From Aphrophora alni (lineage: Eukaryota > Arthropoda > Insecta > Hemiptera > Aphrophoridae), in NCBI GenBank assembly GCA_963513935.1, contig OY740772.1, positions 101,389,340 to 101,453,339 of the forward strand: DNA of 64,000 nucleotides, read 5' to 3'. Each line of letters opens with the position of its first letter. Position 1 is the stretch's first letter. Below the pieces are notes generated by a model. That model worked only from the letters and a program-made list of their open reading frames with translations, was not told where the DNA came from and did no database searches. Both the position numbers and the translations under genes were made by a program. This document shows, piece after piece, positions 1 through 12,260 of this stretch.

Positions 1-130
1 TCCTCACTTTTATCTTTCCTGTACAGTTTCACTTGATGAACTGTTGTTCTTTTCCGACCATGATGTTAATAAAGTATTCGAGAGGTTCTTTGTTTATTGT
101 TCGTTTTGATTTTTTTAAACGCTAGGTTAA
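1..130 (-). repeat. R1 dispersed repeat, partial copy at the window edge
   Basis: The first ~60 bases resemble, on the minus strand, the block seen at 34.13-34.20 and 34.75-34.83 kb (shared words such as ATCTTTCCTGT and CTATTGTTC-like runs). It is the most truncated of at least eight R1 copies in the window (2.6, 16.9, 24.85, 34.1, 34.75, 35.7 and 46.6 kb). Function unknown. The copy is cut by the window boundary, so its true length cannot be seen. Confidence 0.45.
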
Positions 131-2256
131 CCGAGAGCGTTTTAAGCCGTAAATAGCAAGAAAGTTATTTTTCTCATTGTATATTCTATACTTATAATTT
201 TAATTTGTAATTTAACATGGTTGTTAAATTTATAAGAATTGCTCTTCAAAGTTTTATATATTTCATTAATAACTCCTTTAATAATAACTAACTGTTCAAA
301 GTATTACCAATAAATATGCAAACTTCAAATGTACGTTGCGATTTACTTAATAGATTAATCCACATTGAACAATACACATTTTTCGTTAATTTAATAATGA
401 CCAAAAGTCCATAATGAATGTTTTCGTGGAAACTGTAGAAAAAAAGCTGCTTAAGACAAAGTGAAAGATAATTAAATTTCAATATCCAATTGTGATCAAC
501 TCCAAAGAGGGACAAATTTTAGTTGTGCAACGTGAACATTTCTTTAAACACCATTTTAATAATACAAGTGTAACCCCTAACTCCACCCTATATAAAAAAC
601 GCTATATTTTTTAATTTAGCCGTCTATCAGAATTTCATCTTAATACCAATTAAAAAACATAAAAACTTTATTACAAATCAAATAAAAACATTATCTCAAT
701 TCGTAATAATTTTCAAAATCATGGAACAATAGTGGACATTCGTGTCATGTATAAGTTAACAAGACCAAAGCGTAACAATAATTGTCTGACCTATATAACC
801 AGCGATACAGTAACATTGGAAACTAATCCAAACTATTTGAAATGAAATCGGTTGTATAAAAAGGAATGTAGATTGAACATTCATTTATTTTATTTTATTA
901 ACTTCTGTCACGAATGTGGTTTACAATTTTAATCCGCTTTGAGAAGGTAAATGTGAAAAAATATCATATAATATATACAATATAATAACATAAGGTAAAT
1001 CCATTTATATTTCCAACTACGGTAAGCAGTTCTAGTTGTGTAAGCCTGTTAAACGGGTTTGTGTGCACGTCCTCTGATTTTTCCTGCATTTCATTATTTA
1101 AAATAATTCGTTTCTAGACTCAATATAGCGTGTTATAGAATAGATGTTTGTGTTACTATTTTTAGGTAGATAGTATTGGGCATTTAGTGAATTTCTTAAT
1201 CTATTGATATATATTTTATATTTTTAATAATTATTAATGTACTTTTAGGTACAGAGATGAGAAGAAGTAATTAAAACGTCACTAAGTAAAAAAAACGCAT
1301 TTTACTTTTACTTTTAGGCATCTGTAATTAGGGAATAAATCTAATATGATCCTAATTACACACAAATAAACATTGTGGTAGTTTGTTTTCTTCCATATTA
1401 TTTTTTGTGTGTGTTAAATTTTGTAAGCACGCCTGTTTCGCCGACTAATTTTTTACTTTAAAACATGTTACTGAAACAGACCAATAAGTTTGATCTAAAC
1501 AAAAGCAACAAACTCACTTGTATTCTACCCATTAGTCCAATAGACTCAGTATTTCGGATATCTCGTTGTTGCAACTAGAGAAGTTACAGCTCAGGCTAGA
1601 TCTCATATAGTATACTCTCGCTTGTCGCTTCTCACGGTAGTATTCAAACTAGAACTACCTAAACAATTTTAATTTTGTTTTTCAATTTTAAATAAATTTG
1701 ATTATATATCAAAATTATTGTTGTTTGTTGTGGCTTGAATGTCAAAAATTATCGCCTTATCATCGCTATAATTGTTAATACTTGTGAACTGCTGCACCAA
1801 CTTTTTAAAACAAAATTTTCGATCCATTTATCGTTTTAAATCATTTAAAAATTCTGTCCCTGACAAAACTTATTTTGTTGTTAAAACGTTTTAGGAAAAT
1901 GGGCAAAATGTTTCGGAAAAAAATTACTAGTTTTCTGGAAAAAAAGTTTATTACTCAATCGATTTTATTCAAATTTTCAGTTTCAATAAAACCTTCAAAT
2001 TATGTACAAACTCTTTTATTGATGTAATATAATTTGTTGCTATACATGTGATCAAAATGCGTAAAATATGTGGAAAACTTTTTGTTTGTGTTAGCTGTTT
2101 AGAAGATTATTTTATAACTAGGGAACAATTGAAGAAATGAAAATGAAACAAAGATAAAATCAGACCAAATATCAGAGAGAAAAGTAAACGCTATTGAATC
2201 GGATCAGCTGTTCTCGCGTTGTAAGGTTGTAAAGAGACTAATAGAGGGAGGGTAAA
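131..2256. other. AT-rich DNA without a supported gene
   Basis: Both strands are full of stop codons and no open frame has coding character. The only GC-richer spot is about 1,540-1,660, which shows no motif I recognise. No RNA gene, tandem repeat or inverted repeat of note was seen. Confidence 0.6.
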
Positions 2257-2290
2257 GAGGATATATGTGTATGTATATAATACATACACA

Positions 2291-2332
<42 letters not shown>
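2257..2332. repeat. Palindrome followed by a (TA)n microsatellite
   Basis: A near-perfect palindrome built on TATGTGTATGTATA and its complement (about 2,261-2,296) runs directly into roughly 20 uninterrupted TA dinucleotides. This cruciform-prone sequence is typical of replication-slippage repeats in insect DNA. Confidence 0.85.
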
Positions 2333-2333
<1 letters not shown>

Positions 2334-2574
2334 TGCAAGTGTGTGTAATTTGTATAATACAGGATGAATATTTAAATTCATTTTAGGAATATGATATTTA
2401 GACTATGTTTGAATATATTAATTACCTATTCTAAACCTCCAATTGACAGGTGTATATTTTTTAGTCGTTTACCCTCCTTCCCCAACTGAAAACATCTGGT
2501 TTTAACTCTAATTTTTTTTAAAGAACCTCTAGGTTTACTCTTTAATAAAATATTCCTAGCCCTGGACACTCTAT

Positions 2575-2790
2575 TAGCATTGATGTCGGAAAAGAACAAA
2601 CGTTGATCAAGAGATACCTGTTTAGAATGATGAAAGAGAAGAATTTAATACTCTAATAGCGATAGATTAAAAAAAATGAAGAAGAGTTGGTCACGAAAGA
2701 TGTAATCTAACCCTAGACCGTACGAAGAGAAATATAGATTCAGCTAGTGCCTCAGGGTTGCCATTCCCTTAAGCTACAATAATACAGCCC
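2575..2790 (+). repeat. R1 dispersed repeat copy
   Basis: Carries the R1 signature in order: a GTTGATCAAGAGA-type block, AAGATG-type purine block, a TAGATTCAGCTAG-type block, then CAGGGTTGCCATTCCC. The same order occurs at 16.84-16.95, 35.66-35.78 and 46.54-46.66 kb and, inverted, at 34.7 kb. Copies differ by many substitutions and indels, so the family is old. No coding capacity survives across copies. Confidence 0.6.
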
Positions 2791-4241
2791 CAGACAGTAT
2801 CGTCAAAATTATTATATTTATGAAATATTACCTATCAAAAAATAGTTTTAAACATGAAAAATACTGATACTCTATAACATATTGTCTTTATACTAGATAT
2901 CTGTATCGTATTAAAAACATATCCATCAGATATAATCCTTCCACACAATGAAGAAGAGCACAATGGACAGGAAATTACGCCTTAGAAAGAAATGTGATGT
3001 GTAATGCGATACAAGTCAACGAGTGGGCAATTTCAAACACATTAGGAACGGTGACAAAAACTGTTTCTAAAGTGAAAACCCTTCCTATATATCTTTGTGT
3101 TAAAAAACATTACTTTCATATAACGCATTTTATTGCTATAAAGTGCAGTGTTCAAGATTAAGATAAGTAAATCTATTTTTACTGACCAACCTGGTACAAA
3201 TAATTAGAGTGTGGAATATGTCGTACTGATAAACAAATATTGTAGTCATTGGGTAGCTTAATAAGTATATCAATTATTTTTTAATATTTGTATTACATAC
3301 TAACTTTCAAACAATCACTTATTTTCAGATACATCTGACTGCAGTTTCGACGTCACAATGTCATTGTCCAAGACAAGAAGAAGTTTTATATTAAAAAATA
3401 AATCACATTTCACTTTAAAAAACCGCAACTCTTTTAAATATCGGTTATGACGAATTATTGACATAATGTGTAATAATAATTGATGATTACAATAACCATA
3501 AATACAGAAACCTTAACTAAAAGCACAGTAAATCGTAAACACTTTTTTTTTTCTATAAAATAAATATAATTAATTATTACATTTGTATTTTCCGTAAATG
3601 TGTATTGTACTTGTCGCTGCGATTTAGTTAAGAAATGTATGCAAATCGTTTACTAAATACCATATTTTGAAACAATTGTGTCATAGATAACAAGAAATAT
3701 TATTAAGCACTATTATTAACTAATAACAACCGCAAAGGAACAAATATGAATAAAACTAACTCTAAAATCTGTACAAATTGAACAGATTACTTCGTCGTCC
3801 AAAGATGGGCTGATGTTTTTTATCACTTTCCAGAAGCGATAGATATTTCGGACCTTCCCAGATAGGATAGCAATAAGAGTTTGCGGAAATTAACGTGACA
3901 CATAGTCTGGAAGTGATATAAACCAAGAGGAGAACATAGTTCAAGCATTGACTCGCAGAAAATTTCCGAATGATAAATATTTTTATATCATTTGTCATTT
4001 TCATTTAATTCTAAATTTTCTCAGTACTAACATTAGTACTAGAAAGACATTACATTCCTGCTTATAATGTTGATACATTTGAAGTTTACAAAGAGTAAAG
4101 TAGTAATTATTTACAACTTTATTAGTAATGTCACAGACAAGAGAGTATAAAGCTTCTTTGTGGTAATGTTTACCATTGAATCAGTGACTGACATACTTAT
4201 TTTCAAACTTTTTTTGTCTTAACGGTAATAATATTTCCCTT
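2791..4241. other. AT-rich DNA without a supported gene
   Basis: Nothing beyond simple A/T runs. The open frame at 3,762-4,004 (minus) has no recognisable domain, no homologous copy in the window and AT-driven composition, so it is not called. Confidence 0.55.

Positions 4242-4272
<31 letters not shown>
4242..4272. repeat. (AAT)n microsatellite
   Basis: About ten uninterrupted AAT/TAA units. Confidence 0.9.
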
Positions 4273-4273
<1 letters not shown>

Positions 4274-4509
4274 CCAGTACATAAATTAATAAATATATAT
4301 ATATGTTTTTAATTGAAAATTTCCCAACCCTATATTTATTTATTTAGACGACAAAATATTATTTTCGTTAAGAAATTTGTGATTATTATTTTTTTTTTTA
4401 CAAAGAAGAAAAATAGATATAGATATATTTTATTTTTTAAATTGTTCGTTAAATTATGCTTTTTGTAAATGTGATGAAAAATGAAATGCAATATCTATAA
4501 TTTTTACGA

Positions 4510-4745
4510 GCGCCTTGAATTAAAGTAACTGTAGAAGAAATACGTTGCCAACGCGATGTCACAGCGGGAAAAGGAGTTGGCAAACCCGCTGGTACCTATT
4601 GGTTTCTTCAAGGTAAAGCTGTCTACGGGCTCCTCCCTCAATGGGTACAACGCAGTTTGGTCAACAAATTTATGAATCAAGTTCCGATCAGCTGTTAAGT
4701 GAAAGGCAAAACAGACCACGTCACAGATTGTAAACCACAATATAA
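4510..4745. other. GC-richer coding-like patch, unresolved
   Basis: This ~230-bp island is markedly richer in G+C than its surroundings and is open in several frames. Plus frame 4,519-4,698 gives 59 residues (contains KGVGKPAGTYWFLQGK and LPQWVQRSLVNKF) bounded by TGA and TAA, with no ATG at its start. A second plus frame starts at ATG 4,556, reads MSQREKELANPLVPIGFFK, and meets a good 5' splice donor (CAAG|GTAAAG, intron start 4,613). The minus frame 4,504-4,761 is hydrophobic at its start but begins straight after a stop with no splice acceptor. The NPLVPIG word resembles the start of the HIG1 domain, but the match is short and nothing follows it. It could be an exon, a gene fragment or transposon debris; I do not assign a product. 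Confidence 0.25.
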
Positions 4746-7129
4746 AAATTGCGAGTACCAATTATGAGTTTAATAACTTATTTATTTGCAAAATTTAGTA
4801 AATAGTAATTAGACAGAAAACTAAGCGGTTTTGTACCGATAATTATGTATGTTTATTTTTATAAGAAAAACAAGCTTGGAAAGTTTCTCCGTTTCTCTGT
4901 TTTTTACTTTATTACAACTTTTAACATTTTTTGTAAATTTAATTATTATAACCATAATGTTTACAATTGTTTTATAATATAAATGATTACAACTCTTTCA
5001 TGGAGTGATTTTTCGTATTTTGTTTGGCTTTATTCCCATATTTTGTGTGGTTACAAAATAAAATTAATTAACGAACAATCTGGAGATATGACAAAATATA
5101 CAAATATATCAAATTTTATTAAAATATGTTGTGCTGTAAAACATTCTACAGTCAAAATCGACAAACAGAAGAAAAATAACACCAAAAAACCTTTTTATGG
5201 TGGATGAGAGAACCTCAAAACCGATGTAATAGACTTTAAACACGTCACATCAACTTGTTGGAGTGACCTCTCACATATGTTTCTGTATATCGCTTCTATG
5301 TATTTGTTTTACTGTGTAATTATATATTTCAGGTGTTTTATTTAATTTATATTTTAGTAGCTTCAAACGTTCAAGAATTTTAAATTATATTTTTACTTAT
5401 TTATTTTTTGTCACCATGTGATAAAAAATAAATTATTTATTGCTGTTTGTGTTTAATCAAAATCATCGCTTTGTACTGTTATATAGAATTTTTCCATGAA
5501 AAATGTATGTATATAAAAACAAATATATGTCTGAAAACTTATTTACTCTTTAGTGTATAAATTTGTTTACTGACTTGTTTTATAAAAATACATTAATTAA
5601 GAGAGATTAATTGAGAATAAATATGATGATGTGTAAAAAATCGTTTAAAACAATATCATTATAAACTATTGTAATATTCTATATATCTTCTTCAACTTAC
5701 ATAATTATGTTGTATAATATATTCACCAATCCTAACTTTATCACCTTATTATTACGGACTGATGCCTTTCGAAGTACCGACATCTTCAAAGAAATACTTA
5801 TATACTGTTTCTTAAGCTTCATAATAGTGAATCTAACAGCCACTCTCTACTACCTCCTATGCTTCACCCGTTCTCCCCCCCCCCCCATCCTCCTCTATGC
5901 TCTTTATGATTATTGTAAACATTTATCTATTAAAATTATCTTTCTTTAACGACAATAAAATTTTAAACACTATATCTTATTGATTCATAATAATAATGTC
6001 ACAAAGAAAGGAAAGGTTGAAACTTATAACAAAATTATTGCTAATATAATTTGAATTTCAGTATTATTTTTCAAAAGTCATTTTAAATACTGATATTAAA
6101 AATTACATGTTTTCAGAGAATCGGGGAAAATACAAATCAATTAAAAAATAATTAATACAAATACCCTAACTTATAGTGAGTAAAGGTGGGGCAATCCTAA
6201 AGTAATTTAGTTGGAATTAGTATCAACACATTTGTTTCAAGCATTTTGGTGTACGATCTCTACCATCTTTCCTTTCGGGCCTTTTTTGGTTCCCTTCCGT
6301 TAAAAAATTAGAGTATTTTAGTACTAAATGTTTTTATTCTATGTTCATTTCTTAATTTTTTTTATGTATGACGATGACAAGGAAAACAAATTTAATTCTA
6401 AGTAAAATATGTTATTTGCTTGACAAACACAGTAGGAAATTTGCTATGAATTCTTGGAATTTGAAATGTTTAAATTCGTTATAATTAAAGTAGCAAATTA
6501 AAATAAAACTTGTCCAGTACCCACGTACAAGCTGCAAATTTGATATTGTAAAAATGTCATGGCAACGAAGTAGTTATTAGTTTCAGACATATTAATTATA
6601 ACAACTCATTAAATATACTTTCTATTACAGCGTTTATACTAAAAATGTATCGTTTTAACTCTGATATCGATTGGACATGTGCTAATAAAGTTTATTATAA
6701 CATTAAATGGTTTAATGACAAAAACAAATGTGTTGAAATAGTAAAATGATTTAAAATACTCTTTGGGAATATAAATGATCTGAAAATGGATTTCTCTTGG
6801 AGGCTGATTTGTGGTATTAAAGTCATTTTAAATTCTTATAGACCATGAATAAATAATATATCACTCAATCTTACATAAATTAATTAATTTTTAAATGAGT
6901 GACTTGGAATTAAGATGAACCGAAATATTATCACGGTATAGGGTATACTGTGTTTAGGTTATTAAAAACCATCTATTGCAGATTTTTAATACAAAATTTT
7001 ATAGAGTAATTTTAATATATTAAATAAACGTGGAATAATTTGTTGTATAGATTTTACAGGAGTGTAATATAAGTCCACATATATTCTAAAAATGGTATTG
7101 ACTCGAAATAATATTTTTATACCTGTTAG
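4746..7129. other. AT-rich DNA without a supported gene
   Basis: Long AT-rich tract. A run of ten C residues at about 5,876-5,885 is the only compositional oddity. Open frames at 4,983-5,207 and 5,707-5,949 lack domains, splice context or paralogues and are treated as chance. Confidence 0.55.
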
Positions 7130-7353
7130 CTAGAATAAAACTCGAACACAAGATCTCACAAAGAAATATTTTTACTTAATCAAACGCGTTTCAACAACAA
7201 AGTCACCATACATGAGCTACAATAAGTATACTATAACTGTTATAGTTTAGTTATTGTAGCTCATGTATCAATGAGGATGTCTGACTTTCTCGTTGAAATG
7301 CGTTTGTTTAAGTGAACATAATTTTTGTGTGGTTTTGAGTTCGAGTTTTAATC
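7130..7353. mobile_element. Foldback element with hammerhead-like motifs in both arms
   Basis: Two imperfect inverted arms of ~95 bp (7,130-7,226 and 7,248-7,353) face each other around a short AT centre. Both arms contain TGTAGCTCATGTAT next to a GTTGAAACGCGTTTG-type block. The left arm (read on minus) keeps GAA-ACGCGU-U but has lost ~9 nt containing CUGANGA. The right arm (plus) reads AUGAGGA ... GAAAUGCGU. The same sequence family recurs at 24.17-24.35, 39.57-39.83 and 41.82-42.00 kb. The arrangement fits paired ends of a Penelope-like element or a non-autonomous retrozyme, but no reverse transcriptase is present. Confidence 0.6.
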
Positions 7354-8770
7354 TATCTAATATTATCTCACAAGTCAAACTCAATACTTATTTATACCTG
7401 TTAGCATTGACTATTTAGTGTTCACAAAAATTTTAGCTAATTTTTGAAGCATGGTGACGTCACTCAATAGTAGAAATATCAATAAATAGACACCAAACGA
7501 CGAAAACAGGAATTTATAGTACTCTAATGTACTCTTGTATAGCAGTCATCATCCCCAGAGGGTTCCAGGTAAACTGAAACTAACTAAAAATTATCATAAA
7601 ACTAAGCGTTAAAATTAAAACCTTATGTACAAATATAAATAAAACTAATAAATAAATTGTATTAATTTACAAAACGATGAAATAAAATATACAAAACACT
7701 GTTAAAAATTTAAATAAAACAAACAAATAAATTTTAGAAATTATTTAAACAGAAACTGTAAAATGAAAATAATGAGATAAAATAAACAAACATATCCCCA
7801 TCGTAGTTACATCAAGCAAGAAATGCCTCCCTGTGATTGGACTGTTAAGGGTGGGTGGCGAGGGGTAAATGATATTTAGTACTTGGCTTTAATTTGATTT
7901 TTAGTCTATTTCAGTTTAACTTTAACCCTCAAAGTATGATGACTGTCACCAAGATGTAGATATTGGTAATAAAAATAACAGTATAATGGTTTCGGAATTA
8001 CATGTTTTACTTCTTGTCCATAGCGGCACAGTGTTCTATAATATAAATATAATATATTGTCACAGTGTAATATAAATAAAAGAAATCCAGGAGTATAGAT
8101 GATTGGATAAGTATTTAGTTTGTATTGTCAAATTTTATTATTTAATGTTATAACTATTACAAAACATGTTATGTTACATTCTAAAAAAAAGCCCACCTTG
8201 GAAAATAAAATAAAATAAATGATAGTTAGCAACTATATCAACTTTTTATTTATTTACAGCAATTGTCAACATAAATTCATTAAACCTACTTTCGATTTAA
8301 AAATGTTCTTCAATTACTTTTATTGTGTTGTTAAAACTATAATCTCCTCTGTACCTCTGGCCTATTATATTTAAATCCAGGCCAACAATTGTGTAAATAA
8401 ACACTTATACAAATAGTCTAAAATGCCATGAAAATAAAAACAATAAAACCAGTATATGTTATATTCAAAACATCAATTAAATGTTTTCGTAAAATGTATT
8501 TCTAAATATTTCTCAGACACAATGCTTCGTAGTGTTAGAGGCTTTCAGGTCTGTAGTATGTTGCGGTTTTCTGAAGTATGCATTCCCTAAGGAGAACTTA
8601 TTGTGAAAGTTTACACAGTTAAGCAAATGAGGTGGTGAGGTAACTCTACTTCGTCTAAGGAAGGAAAACTTCTTCTTGCTGAAGAAGTAGAGAAAATTTT
8701 AATCTATTACTCTATTGTGAAAATATCTTATATTGTAATATATTAAAATATAAAACATCATATAACAATC
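7354..8770. other. AT-rich DNA without a supported gene
   Basis: No gene seen. A TGACGTCA octamer (CRE-like palindrome) lies at about 7,451 but without a nearby TATA or gene. An imperfect inverted pair (CTACTTCG / GAAGAAGTAGAG) lies at 8,648-8,693. Confidence 0.5.
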
Positions 8771-8945
8771 CTACATAATAATTCAAGAAAATGTATGTGG
8801 GTATGTTCATACCTTATACAAATCCATTTTCTTAACCGATTTCAACCAAATTTTGTGTACGTATTGATTGGTTCATGGTCGTAGGCTTTGTCTGATCTTC
8901 CAATTTTATCCTGGAGCTGAGATACAAGATCCAAAAGATTCTCAT
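8771..8945 (+). repeat. Probable transposon remnant with an ACCGATTTCAACCAAATTTTG-like word
   Basis: The string CCGATTTCAACCAAATTTTG followed by a diverged TTGATTGGTTCATGG block resembles a motif found in many arthropod transposon 3' regions. Established knowledge is only that such words are high-copy in arthropods; I cannot name the family. No coding sequence remains. Confidence 0.35.
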
Positions 8946-9508
8946 ATATGATATATGTATCATTAAAAATATACTGAAATGAAATAAACATTAAACTTAA
9001 AACTTTTACATTTTTACAACATTACGTAAACCTTAATGTAAATATTCTTTGGAAGTATGTACGCAGAAACGAAATTTATTAAATGTGGAATAAAACAGAA
9101 ACGTTGATAATGCAATCCACTTTAAGAAAACTCAAATCATAAAATATAAATCAAGTATGGAGGCTCTGGATTATAGAGACGTCCTCTTTCTTTCTTTCTA
9201 ATGTATTTAAATCTTTATGTTGGCTGCTGTTTGGACGTTTCAAAGAAGAAATCAAACGTAATCCTTTATAGAACCCATAATATTATTATGTGTTAACATC
9301 ATATTCTTTATTCCATCTTAACACTTCACTTATTCAAGAAGAATACGAAATGTTATATTATTGCCTATACAAATTACGGTTCAATTGTTTAAATTAATAA
9401 CCTCATGGGGTCTGGTCAGTAATGGGGCCTGTGGTGTATAGGGAAGTAACAATCACTAAGGCCCCTAAATCTACAGCTTTTAAATTTATTAATTGGATAG
9501 ATCTCTCC

Positions 9509-9744
<236 letters not shown>

Positions 9745-10221
9745 TGCATCTCTCCTATTAAGTCTCATGACCAATTTTTGTTTTTTATTTATACCAACCT
9801 AAACTTTATTAGTGTATTAAAGGGCTAAGCGATTTTATTTTTTGCTCTTTTTTTATATAAAACGATGATACCTGAACGTTTTTGGGTTTTAAACAAGAAC
9901 AAAATGAAAAATTAAACATGTGTTCAATCTATTATAAAACGTAATACAATTCCAAAAATATAATTACATTAGATACAAAATATAGTTATTATCATACAAA
10001 TGTACAACATGACTTTATATATTTGTAAAATAGCTCGGATTTTCAACTTACATGTAGTATAAGCTTTACGATTGTTGTAGTTTGCTTTTTATGTAAATTT
10101 AAAGAGCAAGGTTACTTGTAAAACCCGCAACTATTGTGTGCAACATGGCACTGAGGTTGTTGTCGTGTCATCGCATTGAGTTGTAGTACGCAAGGTACGG
10201 ATATTGTTCAACTGATATTTG
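9745..10221. other. AT-rich DNA without a supported gene
   Basis: Nothing recognisable; a slightly GC-richer stretch at 10,120-10,200 has no motif I can name. Confidence 0.5.
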
Positions 10222-10323
10222 TAAGGTAAATAATAAATCACATGTAAAATTTCACAAACCAATGAAACAGCTGTCACAAATATGTTAATTTGTAACATTT
10301 TATGTTAGTTATTATTTACCTTA
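10222..10323. mobile_element. 102-bp MITE-like hairpin, related to the 32.4-kb foldback
   Basis: Arms of ~40 bp (from TAAGGTAAATAATAA to the mirror TTATTATTTACCTTA) enclose a short loop holding CAGCTGTCACAAATATG. The arm sequence CACATGTAAAATTTCACAAA and the loop word AACAGCTGTCACAA both recur in the larger inverted element at 32,404-32,888, so this is an internally deleted relative. No coding capacity. Confidence 0.75.
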
Positions 10324-10611
10324 ATATGGAATTTCAACAAGTACTGACTGTGTTTACACTTAATATGATATTAATAACGTAAAGAAAATGAAATTATTAA
10401 GAAATTTTTTATAAAGTATTTTATTTTTCACAATTTATATTTCCAACAGGTAATATTAGATTACATAAGGAACAGTTGTATGCCTCTTTATTTACATAAA
10501 ATAGGCTGTCTATCAGTTTCAACAGCTTATTACTTGAGAAACGCTGTTTAACATTTCATTCGGGTTGTTTCCCACGTAGGTACGATAATCTGGTCGAGTT
10601 ATAGTTTTTGT

Positions 10612-10831
10612 TTATAGTTTGATTTTTCGGGGATGGAACCTGGCGGCTTAGCGACCCTTAGCTCTCACACGCACACTGGCAGGAACGCGCGCAGCCCCCG
10701 GCCTGCCTGCCTGCAGCGTATAATCAGTTGGTTCTCAAAGCACAACAACAACATTTTTAATTAATTATTTTTTAAATTATATAATAACTCGCTAAGCCGC
10801 CAGGTTCCATCCCCGAAAAATCAAACTATAA
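10612..10831. mobile_element. MITE with perfect 43-bp terminal inverted repeats
   Basis: Bases 10,612-10,654 and 10,789-10,831 are exact reverse complements (43 of 43), starting TTATAGTTTGATTTTTCGGG. The outermost TA may be the duplicated target (TA, as for Tc1/mariner or related DNA transposons). The ~134-bp centre is sharply GC-rich on its left side (10,670-10,715, with CGCGCGCAG and CTGCCTGC) and AT-rich on its right. Perfect arms imply recent insertion. There is no transposase; it would need a helper acting in trans. Confidence 0.9.
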
Positions 10832-10944
10832 TTCAGTAGTTCTCAATATAACTTTCAAACTCAATACAAAAACTTTTTGCCTATTTTAGGTATTTTATGT
10901 TGGATAGCACATAATGCCTTAAATACTACTTTCGCTGATGAAGG

Positions 10945-11690
10945 TCTGTTAGTCAACACGTCTGCAGATTCATGTTAGATAATACCAGCATGTCTAGGGA
11001 CCTAGTAGAACGTAACAACCCTCACCTTGATGTCATTCTGAGACAAACCCAAACTGGATTTGTCATACTCCAAAGATTTCAAAGCTGCCTGAGTGTCAGT
11101 AAAGATTTCCTTATACAAGGATCATGTCACTCCATTAATGTAACATCACTGGAACAAATTTCATCTCAGGTCTGCCTCCAGATCTAGATTCCAGGTCCTG
11201 TTCCACTGTTGCCTCTATGAATGATTTTGAGAAGGAATATTTTTCTTGGAGGCACTAAGTAAATTTTCACTGTCCTTCGTGTACTAGAATATACGCATTT
11301 CTTTATCATTGTGTTTATCAACAGATGAAGTGGAATAATGTTAGGACAACCCAAGGCTGCGCCAGGAGTGCTAATATTTACAGCTATAACTTAGTAATTG
11401 AATTCCAACCAGTGTCGCTGTTAATAGATGAACTTCTAGTTTTGGATGCTATACAATAGCACTGAACAAAATGATGGATCTTACCACAGAATTTTAAAGC
11501 CTAAACATTAGTTGGGACTTCAGCTACAATGTCTTTCTCACTAAAAATGTTTATTGTTAATAAGTCGAGGATTAATCCACGGGGCACACTTGAATATGGG
11601 ACAGCCAATCTCAAATATGGTCCTAGCTGGAGTTACACCTCTTACAATATCATTTTGAGTTAGATCCTCTATTAGAGTCTTCGGGGACTA
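10945..11690 (-). pseudogene. Non-LTR retrotransposon (LINE) fragment: RNase H domain remnant
   Basis: On the minus strand, RNase H landmarks appear in order though in shifting frames: NSGTGPGI (11,187-11,210), FTDTQAALKSL (about 11,071-11,108), VPRHAGI (10,981-11,001) and HESADVLT (10,951-10,974). These correspond to the strand-1 GSG.G.G block, the TDSQAAL helix with its catalytic Asp, and the VPGHAGI..NE.AD C-terminal motif of LINE RNase H domains (I/R1-like clades). Frameshifts and stop codons lie between every block, so it is dead. Sequence from 11,215 to 11,690 probably derives from the end of the reverse transcriptase, but I recognise no motif there. Neighbouring MITE at 10.6 kb is independent. 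Confidence 0.7.
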
Positions 11691-12035
11691 TCTTTTTTTA
11701 TGTTCTTTTCTTACTTTTTTAAATTACCGAATGGTTTTTTTTTAACGCAAATAAAAAACCGAAAGAAAAATATGCATAAACGCTTATATACAAAATAAAT
11801 TGTGTTTTGTTTTAATTTAAAATGAATAGTGTTTCTAGTGTTAGAATCATCTATTGTTAAAAAATTGTTTTTGAAAAAAATTTCAATTATATCATAGCTG
11901 TTATTATTAACAATTTAAGGTTGACATATCTTTGCTGAAAAAAAATACAAATAATAATCGATTAAGTTATGTTTCTACACTTGACTCGCTAAACAATAAC
12001 ATTCCATTACCTAAATGAACACGTTAAGAGACTTT
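11691..12035. other. AT-rich DNA without a supported gene
   Basis: No feature seen. Confidence 0.5.
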
Positions 12036-12260
12036 GTTTATAGCATCATCTAGAGAGAGTTCATTACTATTGGAGCTAATGACAGCAAGCACATCAAAGA
12101 TTAACGATCCCATTCACTAGGTTGTATAATTTGATTAAAGTGCTACAGACTAGAATAGAACATTTAGGTAATCAAGGAGCTGATCCATTGTGGAAGGATA
12201 AATAATACCTTATGTAAGCAATATTGTTTGTATATACAGGGTGTTACACAAAGTTCTCCC
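12036..12260 (+). repeat. R2 dispersed repeat copy ending in a CAGGGTGTTACAC word
   Basis: Bases ~12,036-12,127 align with 19,252-19,335 (shared GTTCATT.CTATTG, ACACATCA.AGATT and CAATCCCATT-type words). Both copies are followed ~110 bases on by TATATACAGGGTG or TATATAGGGTG, and some 450 bases on by a TTTCAAAATGGCG word. CAGGGTGTT is a common terminal word of insect DNA transposons. Family not identified. Confidence 0.5.

Noticed and set aside
4504..4761. Chemoreceptor-like minus-strand exon
   Set aside because: The frame starts immediately after a stop with no splice acceptor or ATG and lacks the conserved C-terminal receptor motif.
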